A stretch of 64,000 nt of DNA from UBA8199 sp964507045 (GTDB lineage Bacteria; Verrucomicrobiota; Verrucomicrobiia; Limisphaerales; UBA8199): the NCBI GenBank assembly GCA_964507045.1, contig CAZDOO010000009.1, positions 1 to 64,000 of the forward strand, given 5' to 3'. How positions within the stretch are numbered: the first letter of the stretch is position 1; each line of letters begins with the position of its first letter. Below the pieces are notes generated by a model. That model had not been told where the DNA came from. It made no database searches and worked only from the letters and a program-made list of their open reading frames with translations. Positions 43,872 through 53,169 of the stretch are shown here, one piece after another. Made by a program: the position numbers and the translations under genes.

Positions 43872-45377
43872 ATGGCAAGAAATGGCAAGTTCCGATGGGT
43901 GAAATGGCTGGTGGCAGTGATCGTGCTCGGCGCGATGGGCGGCGCTGGGATCTACTTCGCGAACGACGAGGACGAGGCGCCGCAGTATCAGACCGCGGTG
44001 GTAACCCGCGGCGATTTGACGCAAGTGGTCACCGCCAGCGGCACGTTGAATCCCGTCCTCAACGTGCAGGTCGGCAGCCAGATCTCCGGCAACATCGCCA
44101 AGCTCTTTGCCGATTACAATTCCCTGGTCAAATCCAACCAGGTCGTCGCGCAACTGGACCCGTCCATCGCGCAGGCCAGCGTGCGCCAGGCCGAAGCGGA
44201 CCTGGCCAACGCCCGGGCCTCGCTGGAACTGCAGCAGGCCGAAACCCGGCGCGCGGAGCTCCTCGTCAAGGACCGCCTTATTTCCCAATCGGATTACGAC
44301 AAAGCCCTGGCCACGCTGCACCAGGCCGAGGCGCAGGTGAAGATCAAGCAGGCGTCGCTGGAACGTTCGAAGCTGGACTTGGCGCATTGCACCATCTACG
44401 CGCCGGTGGATGGCATTGTCATCTCGCGCAACGTGGATGTGGGCCAGACCGTCGCGGCGAGCATGAACGCGCCGGTGCTCTTCCAGATCGCCAACGACCT
44501 CTCGAATATGCAGATTGACGCCAATGTCTCCGAGGCCGACGTGGGCACCGTCGAAACCGGACAGCAGGTGAACTTCACGGTGGATGCTTATCCGAACCGC
44601 ACCTTTACCGGCCGGGTGGTGCAGATTCGCAATTCGCCCGTCACCGTCCAGAACGTCGTTACCTACGACACGGTCATCGGCGTAACCAACTCCGATTTCA
44701 AGCTCAAGCCCGGCATGACAGCGACCGTCTCAATCACGACGGCCCAGCGCACGAATGTGCTCAAGGTCCCGAATGCGGCGCTCCGCTTCAAGCCGCCCGA
44801 GCCGTCCACCAACCAGACCGCCGTGGCCCAATTGCTGGCCAAGCTTGGCTTTGGGGAGAAGTCCAAACCCGCGGCGACGAACGCCGCGCCGGCCGCGGCT
44901 GCCGGTGGCACCAATCAGGTCGTGGCGGCCGCGGGCGCGCCGGCGCCGCTGACCGGCAACGAGCCGCCGGAGGAGCTGATGCGCCGGATGCGCGAGATGC
45001 GGGAGCGCGGCGAGGAGCCGCCGCCGGAAATTCGCGCCAAACTGCGCGAGCTTTTCCAGAGCGGCGCGCTGCAGCGCGGGGGTCAGGGCGGGCGCCCTGC
45101 GGGCGGCGAGGGGTCTTCGCGGCCCCGGCCCACCTCCAGTTGGCGCACGCTTTACGTCATGGCCACCAACACGCCGGCCGGTGGCGGCGAGCCCATCCTG
45201 GCGCCGGCGTCGGTGCGCGTCCGGCTCGGTATTACCGATAATTCCTACACCGAAGTCGCCACCGGTTTGAAGGAAGGGGACCGGGTTGTCACCGGGGTCA
45301 AACTGTCGCAGCCGCAGGAAGCCGCCGCCGCGCCAGCGGGCCGGAGCCCGTTCGGCGGGATGGGACGAATGCGCTGA
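43872..45377 (+). CDS. Periplasmic adaptor (membrane fusion protein), MacA/HlyD type
   Basis: A 501-residue protein. The N-terminal membrane helix (WLVAVIVLGAMGGAGIYF) anchors it. Lipoyl half-motifs are NVQVGSQISGNI and HCTIYAPVDGIVISRNVDVG, flanking an alpha-hairpin of about 80 residues. A beta-barrel domain follows (MQIDANVSEADVG). A long low-complexity insert rich in Ala/Gly/Arg (about residues 318-420) then interrupts the membrane-proximal domain, which returns with VRVRLGITDNSYTEV. It is the first gene of a four-gene operon: adaptor, MFS exporter, ABC ATPase, ABC permease. The MFS gene begins six bases after its stop. Confidence 0.9.
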   Translation: MARNGKFRWVKWLVAVIVLGAMGGAGIYFANDEDEAPQYQTAVVTRGDLTQVVTASGTLNPVLNVQVGSQISGNIAKLFADYNSLVKSNQVVAQLDPSIAQASVRQAEADLANARASLELQQAETRRAELLVKDRLISQSDYDKALATLHQAEAQVKIKQASLERSKLDLAHCTIYAPVDGIVISRNVDVGQTVAASMNAPVLFQIANDLSNMQIDANVSEADVGTVETGQQVNFTVDAYPNRTFTGRVVQIRNSPVTVQNVVTYDTVIGVTNSDFKLKPGMTATVSITTAQRTNVLKVPNAALRFKPPEPSTNQTAVAQLLAKLGFGEKSKPAATNAAPAAAAGGTNQVVAAAGAPAPLTGNEPPEELMRRMREMRERGEEPPPEIRAKLRELFQSGALQRGGQGGRPAGGEGSSRPRPTSSWRTLYVMATNTPAGGGEPILAPASVRVRLGITDNSYTEVATGLKEGDRVVTGVKLSQPQEAAAAPAGRSPFGGMGRMR

Positions 45378-45383
45378 TGAGTC

Positions 45384-46691
45384 ATGCCGCCCATGCCGGA
45401 GAACGGGGTCGCCAACCTCACCACGGTGCCGGAGGAGATACCGGGCGCGCCCGCGCGCGTGCCGGCAGGCGTATTGCCGTGGCGCCAGACGTTCGCGGCG
45501 CTCAAGCACCGCAACTTCCGGCTTTTCTTCGCCGGCCAGTTGGTCTCGCTGGTCGGCACGTGGATGCAGAACACCGCCCAAAGCTGGCTGGTCTATCAAC
45601 TCACCGGTTCCAAGCTCCTGCTGGGCATCGTCGCCGCCGTGGGTTCCGCGCCGCTGCTGCTGTTCTCGATGTGGGGCGGATCGGTGGCGGACCGGCATCC
45701 GAAGCGGACGGTGCTGCTCTTCACGCAGAGCGCCATGATGCTGCTGGCGTTCGTATTCGCCGCGCTGGTTTGGAGCGAGTGGGTGCGGGCCTGGCACATT
45801 ATGGCGCTGGCGGCGCTCGGGGGCATAGCCATGGCGTTCGACATGCCGGCGCGCCAGGCATTCGTGGTCGAGATGACCAGCCGCGAGGACTTGTTGAACG
45901 CGGTGTCGCTCAACAGCTCCGTCTTCAACGGCGCGCGCGTGGTCGGGCCGGCGGTGGCGGGATTCCTGATGGCGCAGGCGGGCCTGGCGGCGTGCTTCTT
46001 CCTGAACGGGCTGAGTTTCCTGGCCGTGCTGGCGGGGCTGTTGCTGATGCGGCTGCCCCGGTTTGTGCCCCCCGCCGCGCCGGCCTCCACCTGGCAGCAT
46101 GCCCTGGACGGATTCGCCTACGTCGCGAAGCACCGCCGCGTGCGCACTTTGCTGCTGCTGGTGGCCATTGTCGGCGTGTTTGGCTGGTCGTACTCGGTGC
46201 TGCTGCCGGCGTTTGCTCAGGACGAACTGCGCGTGGGCAGCCGCGAGTATGGGATGTTGCTCAGCGCCAACGGCATTGGCGCGCTCTGTGGGGCGCTGAC
46301 GGTCGCCACTTATGGCAATCGGCTGCCCCGGCGGTTGCTGGTGTTCGGCGGCCTGGGGCTTTTCGCGCTGATGTTGCTGCTGCTGGCCGTGACGCGGAAC
46401 TACTACCTGGCGCTGGGCTTGCTGGCGATCGCCGGCGGGGGCATGCTGCTTTATCTCTCGACCAGCAACACCGTGATTCAGACCAGTGTCGCCGACGGCA
46501 TGCGGGGGCGCGTCATGGGCATTTGGGCGCTGATGTTCGGCGGCATGATGCCGCTGGGCGGACTGGTGGCCGGCGTTCTCTCCCACTGGCTCGGCGTGCC
46601 CTGGGCCGTAGCCCTGGGCGCGATGGTGTGCGGCGCCACGGCGCTGGCAACATGGTTGGCCGTGCGCCGCAGTCCGCCTAGTCCCGCATGA
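45384..46691 (+). CDS. MFS exporter, EntS/MFS_3 type
   Basis: A 435-residue membrane protein with 12 helices. The NFRLFFAGQLVSLVGTWMQNTAQSWLVYQLTGS opening and the ADRHPKRT loop (motif A) mark the MFS_3/EntS branch, which exports siderophores and drugs. It is encoded between the MacA-like adaptor and the MacB-like ATPase gene, overlapping the latter by four bases (ATGA). The operon may therefore encode a transport module with both an MFS and an ABC part using one adaptor, or two exporters for one substrate. Which substrate is unknown. Confidence 0.9.
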   Translation: MPPMPENGVANLTTVPEEIPGAPARVPAGVLPWRQTFAALKHRNFRLFFAGQLVSLVGTWMQNTAQSWLVYQLTGSKLLLGIVAAVGSAPLLLFSMWGGSVADRHPKRTVLLFTQSAMMLLAFVFAALVWSEWVRAWHIMALAALGGIAMAFDMPARQAFVVEMTSREDLLNAVSLNSSVFNGARVVGPAVAGFLMAQAGLAACFFLNGLSFLAVLAGLLLMRLPRFVPPAAPASTWQHALDGFAYVAKHRRVRTLLLLVAIVGVFGWSYSVLLPAFAQDELRVGSREYGMLLSANGIGALCGALTVATYGNRLPRRLLVFGGLGLFALMLLLLAVTRNYYLALGLLAIAGGGMLLYLSTSNTVIQTSVADGMRGRVMGIWALMFGGMMPLGGLVAGVLSHWLGVPWAVALGAMVCGATALATWLAVRRSPPSPA

Positions 46692-47449
46692 ACACTGTGA
46701 TTCAACTTCAGGATATCCGGAAAACCTACCGCACCGGGGATGTGGAGGTGCCCGCCGTGCGCGGGGTGTCGCTGGAAGTCTCCGCAGGCGAGTTCGTGGC
46801 GCTGATGGGCGCCAGCGGCTCCGGCAAGTCGACCCTGATGAACATCATCGGCTGCCTGGACCGGCCGACCCAGGGAAAGTATTTGCTGGACGGCATCGAT
46901 GTCTCCCAACTCAGCCGTGACGAGCTGGCTGACATCCGCAACCAGAAGATCGGCTTCGTCTTCCAGGGTTTCAACCTGCTCTCCCGCACCTCCGCGCTGG
47001 AGAACGTCGAATTGCCGATGCTCTACGGCCGCCAGCGCCTGGCCGGACCGGGCCAGCGCGAGCGCGCCTTGAAAGCCCTGGCCACAGTCGGGCTGGCCGA
47101 ACGCGCGGATCACAAGCCGAACCAGCTTTCCGGCGGGCAGCAGCAACGCGTCGCCATCGCCCGCGCGCTGTCCAACCAGCCCGCGCTGCTGCTGGCCGAC
47201 GAGCCGACCGGCAACCTCGATAGCCGCACCAGCGTGGACATCATGGGTGTTTTCCAGAAGCTCAACGACCAGGGCATTACCATCGTCATGGTCACCCATG
47301 AGCTGGACATTGCCCAATACACCAAGCGGATGGTCGTCATGCGCGACGGCAAGATAGTGAGCGACTCGCCTGTGGGCAAACGCCTGAGCGCCGAAACCGA
47401 ACTTCACCGGTTGCAGGAAGAGCAGAAAGCCGTGCAATTGGCGGATTGA
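46688..47449 (+). CDS. ABC transporter ATP-binding protein, MacB/LolD type
   Basis: A 253-residue ATPase with Walker A GASGSGKST, MNIIGCLDRPTQGKY, the Q-loop FVFQGFNLLSR, the signature LSGGQQQRVAIARAL, Walker B LLLADEPTGNLD and the switch His in VTHELDIAQYTKR. Its C terminus carries a basic/acidic tail (VQLAD). It overlaps the MFS gene by four bases and ends two bases before the permease start. It powers the permease at 47452. Confidence 0.92.
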   Translation: MNTVIQLQDIRKTYRTGDVEVPAVRGVSLEVSAGEFVALMGASGSGKSTLMNIIGCLDRPTQGKYLLDGIDVSQLSRDELADIRNQKIGFVFQGFNLLSRTSALENVELPMLYGRQRLAGPGQRERALKALATVGLAERADHKPNQLSGGQQQRVAIARALSNQPALLLADEPTGNLDSRTSVDIMGVFQKLNDQGITIVMVTHELDIAQYTKRMVVMRDGKIVSDSPVGKRLSAETELHRLQEEQKAVQLAD

Positions 47450-47451
47450 AC

Positions 47452-48669
47452 ATGCGCTACCTCGTCATCCTCAAAGTCGCCTTCCGCGCGCTGCGCCGGA
47501 ACAAGATGCGCACGGCCCTGACCATGCTGGGCATCATCATCGGCGTGGGCGCGGTCATCGCCATGGTCGGCATCGGCAACGGCGCCAAGGCGCAGGTCGA
47601 AGCGCGCATCGCCGCGCTGGGGCAGAACGTGATCATGGTCTTCTCCGGCAGCATTACCCGCGGCGGCGTTCACACCGGGTTTGGCGGCGCCGGCACGCTT
47701 ACGGTGGAGGACGCGCTCGCAATGCAGCGGGAAGTTCCCGGCGTGGCCGCCGTCAGCCCGGAGGTGCGCACCGGCGGCCAAATCATGGCGGGCAACAATA
47801 ACTGGAGCACCTCGATCATGGGCGAAGGCGTGGATTACCTGGCCATCCGCCAATGGGACCTGGCCGAAGGCGCCATGTTCACGGAAGCCGATGTGCGATC
47901 TGCCGCCAAGGTCTGCGTCCTCGGCAAGACCACCGCCGACAAGCTGTTCCCGGAGGATGACCCGGTCGGCAAGATCATCCGCATCAAGAATGTCCCGGTG
48001 AAGGTCCTCGGCGTGCTGCGGAGCAAAGGCGTCTCCATGTTCGGCTCGGACCAGGATGACACTGTGCTGGTGCCCTACACGACCGCCATGAAACGGTTTG
48101 CCGGCGTCACGACGCTCCGCTCCATCAACGTGCAGGCGGCGACCGCCGGGCAGATGGCCGAGGTGCAAAGCGGCATCACCGATTTGCTCCGGCAGCGCCA
48201 TCGCACCCAGCCGGGCGCCGACGACGATTTCATGCTGCGCAACCAGCAGGAACTCTCCGAGGCCATGACCGCCACCACGGACGTAATGACCGCGCTGCTG
48301 GCCGCCATCGCCAGCGTCTCCCTGCTCGTGGGCGGCATCGGCATTATGAATATCATGCTGGTGAGCGTGACCGAGCGCACGCGCGAGATCGGCATCCGCA
48401 TGGCCGTCGGCGCGCGGGGCCGGGACATCCTCCTGCAGTTCCTGATCGAGGCGGTGGCGCTCAGCTCGACGGGCGGTGTGCTGGGGGTATTGCTGGGCGT
48501 TGGCGGCGCCAAGCTCATTACCATGATCAAGGAATGGCCCACCCTCGTCTCCCTGCAATCCATCATCGTGGCCTTCGCCTTCAGCGCCGCCGTCGGGGTG
48601 TTCTTCGGCTTCTACCCGGCGCGCAAAGCCTCGCAACTCGACCCCATCGACGCGTTGCGGTACGAATAG
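47452..48669 (+). CDS. MacB-like ABC transporter permease
   Basis: A 405-residue permease. The first helix TALTMLGIIIGVGAVIAMVG is followed by the large periplasmic domain, then helices with GGIGIMNIMLVSVTERTREIGIR and a closing LDPIDALRYE motif. It works with the ATPase next to it and, through the adaptor at 43872, probably exports substrates across the periplasm. ATG 47452 is used; a TTG six bases upstream would add two residues. This operon has one permease, while the operon at 21889-26565 has two. Confidence 0.9.
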   Translation: MRYLVILKVAFRALRRNKMRTALTMLGIIIGVGAVIAMVGIGNGAKAQVEARIAALGQNVIMVFSGSITRGGVHTGFGGAGTLTVEDALAMQREVPGVAAVSPEVRTGGQIMAGNNNWSTSIMGEGVDYLAIRQWDLAEGAMFTEADVRSAAKVCVLGKTTADKLFPEDDPVGKIIRIKNVPVKVLGVLRSKGVSMFGSDQDDTVLVPYTTAMKRFAGVTTLRSINVQAATAGQMAEVQSGITDLLRQRHRTQPGADDDFMLRNQQELSEAMTATTDVMTALLAAIASVSLLVGGIGIMNIMLVSVTERTREIGIRMAVGARGRDILLQFLIEAVALSSTGGVLGVLLGVGGAKLITMIKEWPTLVSLQSIIVAFAFSAAVGVFFGFYPARKASQLDPIDALRYE

Positions 48670-48764
48670 GCACGGCCACTGATGAACAGGCATTGCAGTG
48701 CGCCAGTCCGTGCTCGAATGCCGACCAATGTTCCAATTAATGAACTAGTTATACCCAGCTAAAT

Positions 48765-50189
48765 ATGAAACCGGAGAAAGAATTCAATTCCAGCCTGAGC
48801 CGGCGCCAATTCATCGGCCGCACCGCAACAGCCGTGGCAGCGTTCAGTGTGGTTCCTCGCCATGTTCTCGGCGGCCCGAAGTTCGTCGCGCCCAGCCAGA
48901 AGATTAATATCGCCATCATTGGCTGCGGCGGCCAGGGGCGAACAAACGTCCGCGCCCTGTTTAATCACCCGGATGTGCGGATCATCGCGGTGGCTGACCC
49001 CATCGAATCTCATAACCTGGATGCGTTCTATTACAAGGGCAATGCCGGGCGCCTGCCCGTGAAGGCGGAAATTGAAAAGCACTACTCGGAGAAGACGTCC
49101 AAGTTCAAGGTGGCCGATTATGAGGATTTCCGCGTGATGCTGGAGAAGCAGAAGTCCATTGACGCCATCCTTTGTGCCACGCCCGATCATCAGCACGCCT
49201 ATGTTTGCGTAAGCGCAATGCGCCAGGGCAAACATGTCTATTGTGAAAAGCCGCTTACGCACAACGTCTGGGAAGCGCGCCAAGTGGCCAGGGTGGCGAA
49301 AGAAACCGGCGTGGCGACCCAGTTGGGGAACCAAGGGCACTCGGGCGACTTCATCCGGCAGACTTGTGAGATGATCTGGGATGGGGCGATTGGGGATGTG
49401 CGTGAGGTTCATGCCTGGACCAGCGCCGGCCGGTGGAATAAGCAGCTTCCCGGCGGCCGGCCTCCGGCGCAAGCGACCCCAAAAAGGGTGAACTGGGATC
49501 TGTGGCTGGGGCCGCGGGAAACGCGTCCTTACAGCTCAGCGTACACGCCGGTCACTTGGCGGGATTTCTGGGATTTCGGCACCGCGCCCATCGGGGACTT
49601 CTTCTGCCATAATTTTGACCCGGCCGTCTGGGCGCTGGACCTGCGCGAACCGCTCAGCATCGAAGCGTCCGGCGTTGGCGGGGTGGACTCCTATATTGCG
49701 CCGCCGGGCGGGCTCTACACCTACCACTTCGGTCCGCGCGGCAAAATGCCGGCGGTTAAATTCGTGTGGTATGAGGGCGGGCTGATGCCCGCGCGCCCCG
49801 AGGGTTTGGAGGAGGAGGATCAGCTCGGCGCCAACGGCAACGGCATCCTGTTCGTTGGCGACAAAGGCATGCTGACTTGCGGTGGCTGGGCGGGAAGGCC
49901 CTCCCTGTTGCCCGGCTCCAAAGACGAAGCTTACAAGCGCCCGGCGAAGACCTTGCCACGGTCCAAGGGCCATCACCGCGATTGGCTCGACGCCTGCAAA
50001 GGCGGCATGCCGGCTAGCGCCAATTTCGAATACGGCACCGCTTTGACGGAAGTGGGCCTGCTAGGCCTGGTAGCATTGCGCCTCGGCAAGAAGATGTATT
50101 GGGATGCCAAGGCGATGAAAGCCACCAATGCCCCGGCGGCCGAGGCCTTCCTGAGGGAACGCTATCGCCCCGGCTGGGAAGTGGCATGA
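48765..50189 (+). CDS. Gfo/Idh/MocA-family oxidoreductase with Tat signal
   Basis: A 474-residue NAD(P)-dependent oxidoreductase. The N terminus SLSRRQFIGRTATAVAAF is a twin-arginine export signal, so the folded enzyme with its cofactor would be sent to the periplasm. The Rossmann motif is IAIIGCGGQGRTNV; CEKPLTHNVWEARQVARV carries the conserved EKP Lys, and GDFFCHNFDPAVWAL is the catalytic His region. Many exported relatives act on sugars or modified glycans in Planctomycetes and Verrucomicrobia. It is encoded just before the GH78 rhamnosidase, so a role in periplasmic glycan breakdown is plausible. Substrate not known. Confidence 0.88.
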   Translation: MKPEKEFNSSLSRRQFIGRTATAVAAFSVVPRHVLGGPKFVAPSQKINIAIIGCGGQGRTNVRALFNHPDVRIIAVADPIESHNLDAFYYKGNAGRLPVKAEIEKHYSEKTSKFKVADYEDFRVMLEKQKSIDAILCATPDHQHAYVCVSAMRQGKHVYCEKPLTHNVWEARQVARVAKETGVATQLGNQGHSGDFIRQTCEMIWDGAIGDVREVHAWTSAGRWNKQLPGGRPPAQATPKRVNWDLWLGPRETRPYSSAYTPVTWRDFWDFGTAPIGDFFCHNFDPAVWALDLREPLSIEASGVGGVDSYIAPPGGLYTYHFGPRGKMPAVKFVWYEGGLMPARPEGLEEEDQLGANGNGILFVGDKGMLTCGGWAGRPSLLPGSKDEAYKRPAKTLPRSKGHHRDWLDACKGGMPASANFEYGTALTEVGLLGLVALRLGKKMYWDAKAMKATNAPAAEAFLRERYRPGWEVA

Positions 50190-50307
50190 AGGGAACGCGA
50201 CGACAACCATGAACGTCATCTTCCGGTTGGTCAGACCGCCGCCGGGGCGCTTTCCTCCTGGCTGCGTTTTGAAATTCGATTGATCCTCCGATTGCGGGAG
50301 ACCATGA

Positions 50308-53094
50308 ATGCGTCGCGATGATTCACAGCAGCAAAGCCGCAAAATGACCAACCACCTGAATCCAGTGAAGCCTAACATCCCTCATGTAACCCAAGTGATC
50401 CCGCTCCGCTCCTTGCTCTCCCTTTGGCTATTCCTCGCCCTGACCCTGCCAGCTCTGGCGAGCCTTTTTCCCGACCGGCTCAAGTGCGAATACCTGGATA
50501 ACCCGCTCGGCATTGACACCCCGCAACCGCGATTGAGCTGGGTGCCAGAGTCCAAGCAGCGGGGACAGAGGCAAACCGCCTATCGGATACTCGTGGCCAG
50601 CAGCGAGAGCCTGTTGAAGGCGGACAAGGGGGACCTGTGGGACACGGCGAAGGTAGACTCGGACCAAACGCTGCACGTGGCCTATGCCGGGAAGGCGCTT
50701 GGCTCTTGCCAGCGCTGCTTTTGGAAGGTGCGGGCCTGGGACAAGAACGGCACGGCTTCCGCTTACAGCCCGGCGGCTCGCTGGGAGATGGGGTTGCTGG
50801 CGCCGCAGGATTGGCAGGGCCAATGGATTGGTCAAACCGCGGATACCAACTCCCTGCCCGCGCCCCTGCTGCGCCGCGTGTTCACGCTCGAAGGCAAAAT
50901 CAAGCACGCCCGCGCCTATGTCTGCGGGCTCGGCTATTATGAGCTGCGCATCAATGGGAAGAAGATCGGCGACCATCTGCTCGACCCCGGCTACACGCGC
51001 TATGACCAGCGCGCGCTTTACGTCACTCACGATGTCACCGACGCCCTGCGGCGCGGCGAGAATGCCGTCGGCGTGATCCTGGGCAACGGGTGGTATAATG
51101 TCCAGACTCGGGCAGTTTGGGACTTCCACCAGGCGCCTTGGCGAGCTGCGCCGAAGCTGCTGCTGCAATTGCGCGTGGAATATGCCGATGGGAGGGTCGA
51201 AAACATTGGCACCGACAACAATTGGAGGACGAGCACGGGCCCAATCACGTTTGACAGCATCTACGGCGGCGAGACTTACGATGCCCGCCTGGAGAAGCCG
51301 GGCTGGGACACGCCCGGTTACAATGATTCCGGGTGGTCCAGAGCCGAGGTGGTTTCAGCCCCCGGCGGGAAACTGGCAGCGCAGATGATGCCGCCGATCA
51401 AAGCCGGCCAGACCCTCAAGCCGGTCAAGCTTACAGAGCCGAAGCCCGGCGTCTTCGTGTTTGATATGGGCCAGAACCTGGCCGGCTTTGCCGAACTGAA
51501 TCTGCGGGCGCCCGCCGGCACCAAGGTCGTCATGAAATACGGGGAGCGTTTAGGCAAGGATGGCAGGCTCGACCGAGCGGACATTCAGCAGCACGTCGTC
51601 CGGGTGGATGCCAACCAGCAATACCAAACCGACAGCTATATCTTCGACGGCTCTTCACGCACCACGCACCACGCACCACGTTTCACCTACCACGGCTTCC
51701 AGTATGTGGAAGTCACCGGCTTTCCGGGCAAACCGACGCTCGACACCCTGCGCGGCGTGTTCATCCACTCGGCGATTCCCATAGCCGGCGAGTTTGAATG
51801 CTCCAACCCGCTGCTGAACCAGATCTGGCGCGCGGGGCGCTGGGCTTACCTGAGCAACCTGCAAGGCATCCCGACCGATTGCCCGCACCGCGAGAAGAAC
51901 GGCTGGACGGGCGACGCGCACCTCGCCGCCGAGCAAGGCCTGTTCAACTACGCGCCCGCCGCCGTTTATACCAAATGGATCAACGACCTGGGCGATGAGC
52001 AGCGCCCGACCGGCGAGTTGCCCGGCATCGTGCCCACCAGCGGCTGGGGCTACAAGTGGGGCAACGGCCCAGCCTGGGACAGCGCGTTCCTGCTCATTCC
52101 CTACTACCTTTACCAGTACTGCGGTGACACGAAGGTCCTCTGCGAGCACTACGAGGGCATGAAGCGCTACGTGGATTACCTGACCAGCAAAGCCAAGGGC
52201 GGCATCGTGGACATTGGCCTTAATGATTGGGCGCCGTTCAAGACCCAAACACCCGCGGCCATCACCTCCACCGCCTATTACTACCGCGACGCGCAGATCG
52301 TGGCGCTCGCAGCCGGGTTGATTGGGAAGGAAGCCGAGGCGCGCAAGTACAACGAGCTAGCCGCCGGCATCAAGCAAGCGTTCAACCGCAAGTTCTATCA
52401 ACCCGACACCGGCCTCTACGGCAACGGCAGCCAGACCTCGCTGAGTTGCGCGCTTTACCAGGGCCTGGTCGAGCCGGCGAACCAGGAGCGCGTGCTCAAC
52501 AACCTGGTGGCGGCGGTGGAGAAGAGCAACGGCCACATTGACACGGGCATTCTCGGCGCGAAGTACTTACTCAATGCGCTGCTCGAAAACGGGCGCGCCG
52601 ATGTGGCTTATCGCATCGCCAGCCAAAAGGACCTGCCGAGCTGGGGCTGGTGGATCGAGCAGGGCGCCACGACGCTCTGGGAACAATGGAACGGCAGCGA
52701 ATCGCGCAACCACATCATGTTCGGCGACATTAGCGCGTGGTTCTACAAGGCGCTGGCCGGCATCAACCTCGATCCCGCAGCCCTCGCTTTTAAGTGCTTC
52801 GTCATCCAGCCGAACCCTGTCGGCGACCTGACCGCGGCTAAAGCCTGCTACGACTCCGTGCGCGGGCGCATCGTGAGCGATTGGAAGGTCAAGAATGGCC
52901 GCTTCGCACTGACCGTGACCATTCCCGCCAACACCACCGCCACGGTCAGCGTGCCGACTACCGATCTTTTCTCAGTGCTCGAAAGCGGCCATCCGGCAAC
53001 CAAAGCCGAGGGCGTGAAGGGCTTTCGCGTCGAGGCAGGCCGCAGCCTGTTCGAGGTCGGCTCCGGCACCTACCACTTCAGCACGCCGCTGTAA
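50308..53094 (+). CDS. Alpha-L-rhamnosidase, glycoside hydrolase family 78
   Basis: A 928-residue exported enzyme. A signal peptide lies after a 30-residue lead (LLSLWLFLALTLPALAS). GH78 modules follow in order: an N-terminal fibronectin-like region (LKCEYLDNPLGIDTPQPRLSW), the lectin-like domain with GYYELRINGKKIGDHLLDPG, an Ig-like region (FDMGQNLAGFAEL), the (alpha/alpha)6 catalytic barrel and a C-terminal beta domain. The acid/base region is DCPHREKNGWTGDAH with Glu529. The enzyme removes terminal alpha-L-rhamnose from pectin, flavonoid or polysaccharide side chains. ATG 50308 follows a GGGAG site; ATG 50344 is possible. A heptanucleotide repeat lies at 51657-51680, inside the Ig-like region. 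Confidence 0.9.
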   Translation: MRRDDSQQQSRKMTNHLNPVKPNIPHVTQVIPLRSLLSLWLFLALTLPALASLFPDRLKCEYLDNPLGIDTPQPRLSWVPESKQRGQRQTAYRILVASSESLLKADKGDLWDTAKVDSDQTLHVAYAGKALGSCQRCFWKVRAWDKNGTASAYSPAARWEMGLLAPQDWQGQWIGQTADTNSLPAPLLRRVFTLEGKIKHARAYVCGLGYYELRINGKKIGDHLLDPGYTRYDQRALYVTHDVTDALRRGENAVGVILGNGWYNVQTRAVWDFHQAPWRAAPKLLLQLRVEYADGRVENIGTDNNWRTSTGPITFDSIYGGETYDARLEKPGWDTPGYNDSGWSRAEVVSAPGGKLAAQMMPPIKAGQTLKPVKLTEPKPGVFVFDMGQNLAGFAELNLRAPAGTKVVMKYGERLGKDGRLDRADIQQHVVRVDANQQYQTDSYIFDGSSRTTHHAPRFTYHGFQYVEVTGFPGKPTLDTLRGVFIHSAIPIAGEFECSNPLLNQIWRAGRWAYLSNLQGIPTDCPHREKNGWTGDAHLAAEQGLFNYAPAAVYTKWINDLGDEQRPTGELPGIVPTSGWGYKWGNGPAWDSAFLLIPYYLYQYCGDTKVLCEHYEGMKRYVDYLTSKAKGGIVDIGLNDWAPFKTQTPAAITSTAYYYRDAQIVALAAGLIGKEAEARKYNELAAGIKQAFNRKFYQPDTGLYGNGSQTSLSCALYQGLVEPANQERVLNNLVAAVEKSNGHIDTGILGAKYLLNALLENGRADVAYRIASQKDLPSWGWWIEQGATTLWEQWNGSESRNHIMFGDISAWFYKALAGINLDPAALAFKCFVIQPNPVGDLTAAKACYDSVRGRIVSDWKVKNGRFALTVTIPANTTATVSVPTTDLFSVLESGHPATKAEGVKGFRVEAGRSLFEVGSGTYHFSTPL
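51657..51680 (+). repeat. Heptanucleotide tandem repeat (ACGCACC) inside the GH78 gene
   Basis: Three complete copies and part of a fourth of a 7-base unit, encoding an RTTHHAPR stretch at about residues 449-458 of the rhamnosidase. The unit is not a multiple of three, so a change in copy number would shift the frame. Similar tracts occur in hsdR. Confidence 0.6.
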
Positions 53095-53169
53095 CTGAGG
53101 GCATCTGTACCCTGGTTCGGGGGTTCGGCTCTGCCATTCCGGTCCCGCCGCCCCGTCAACAGGCCAGCG

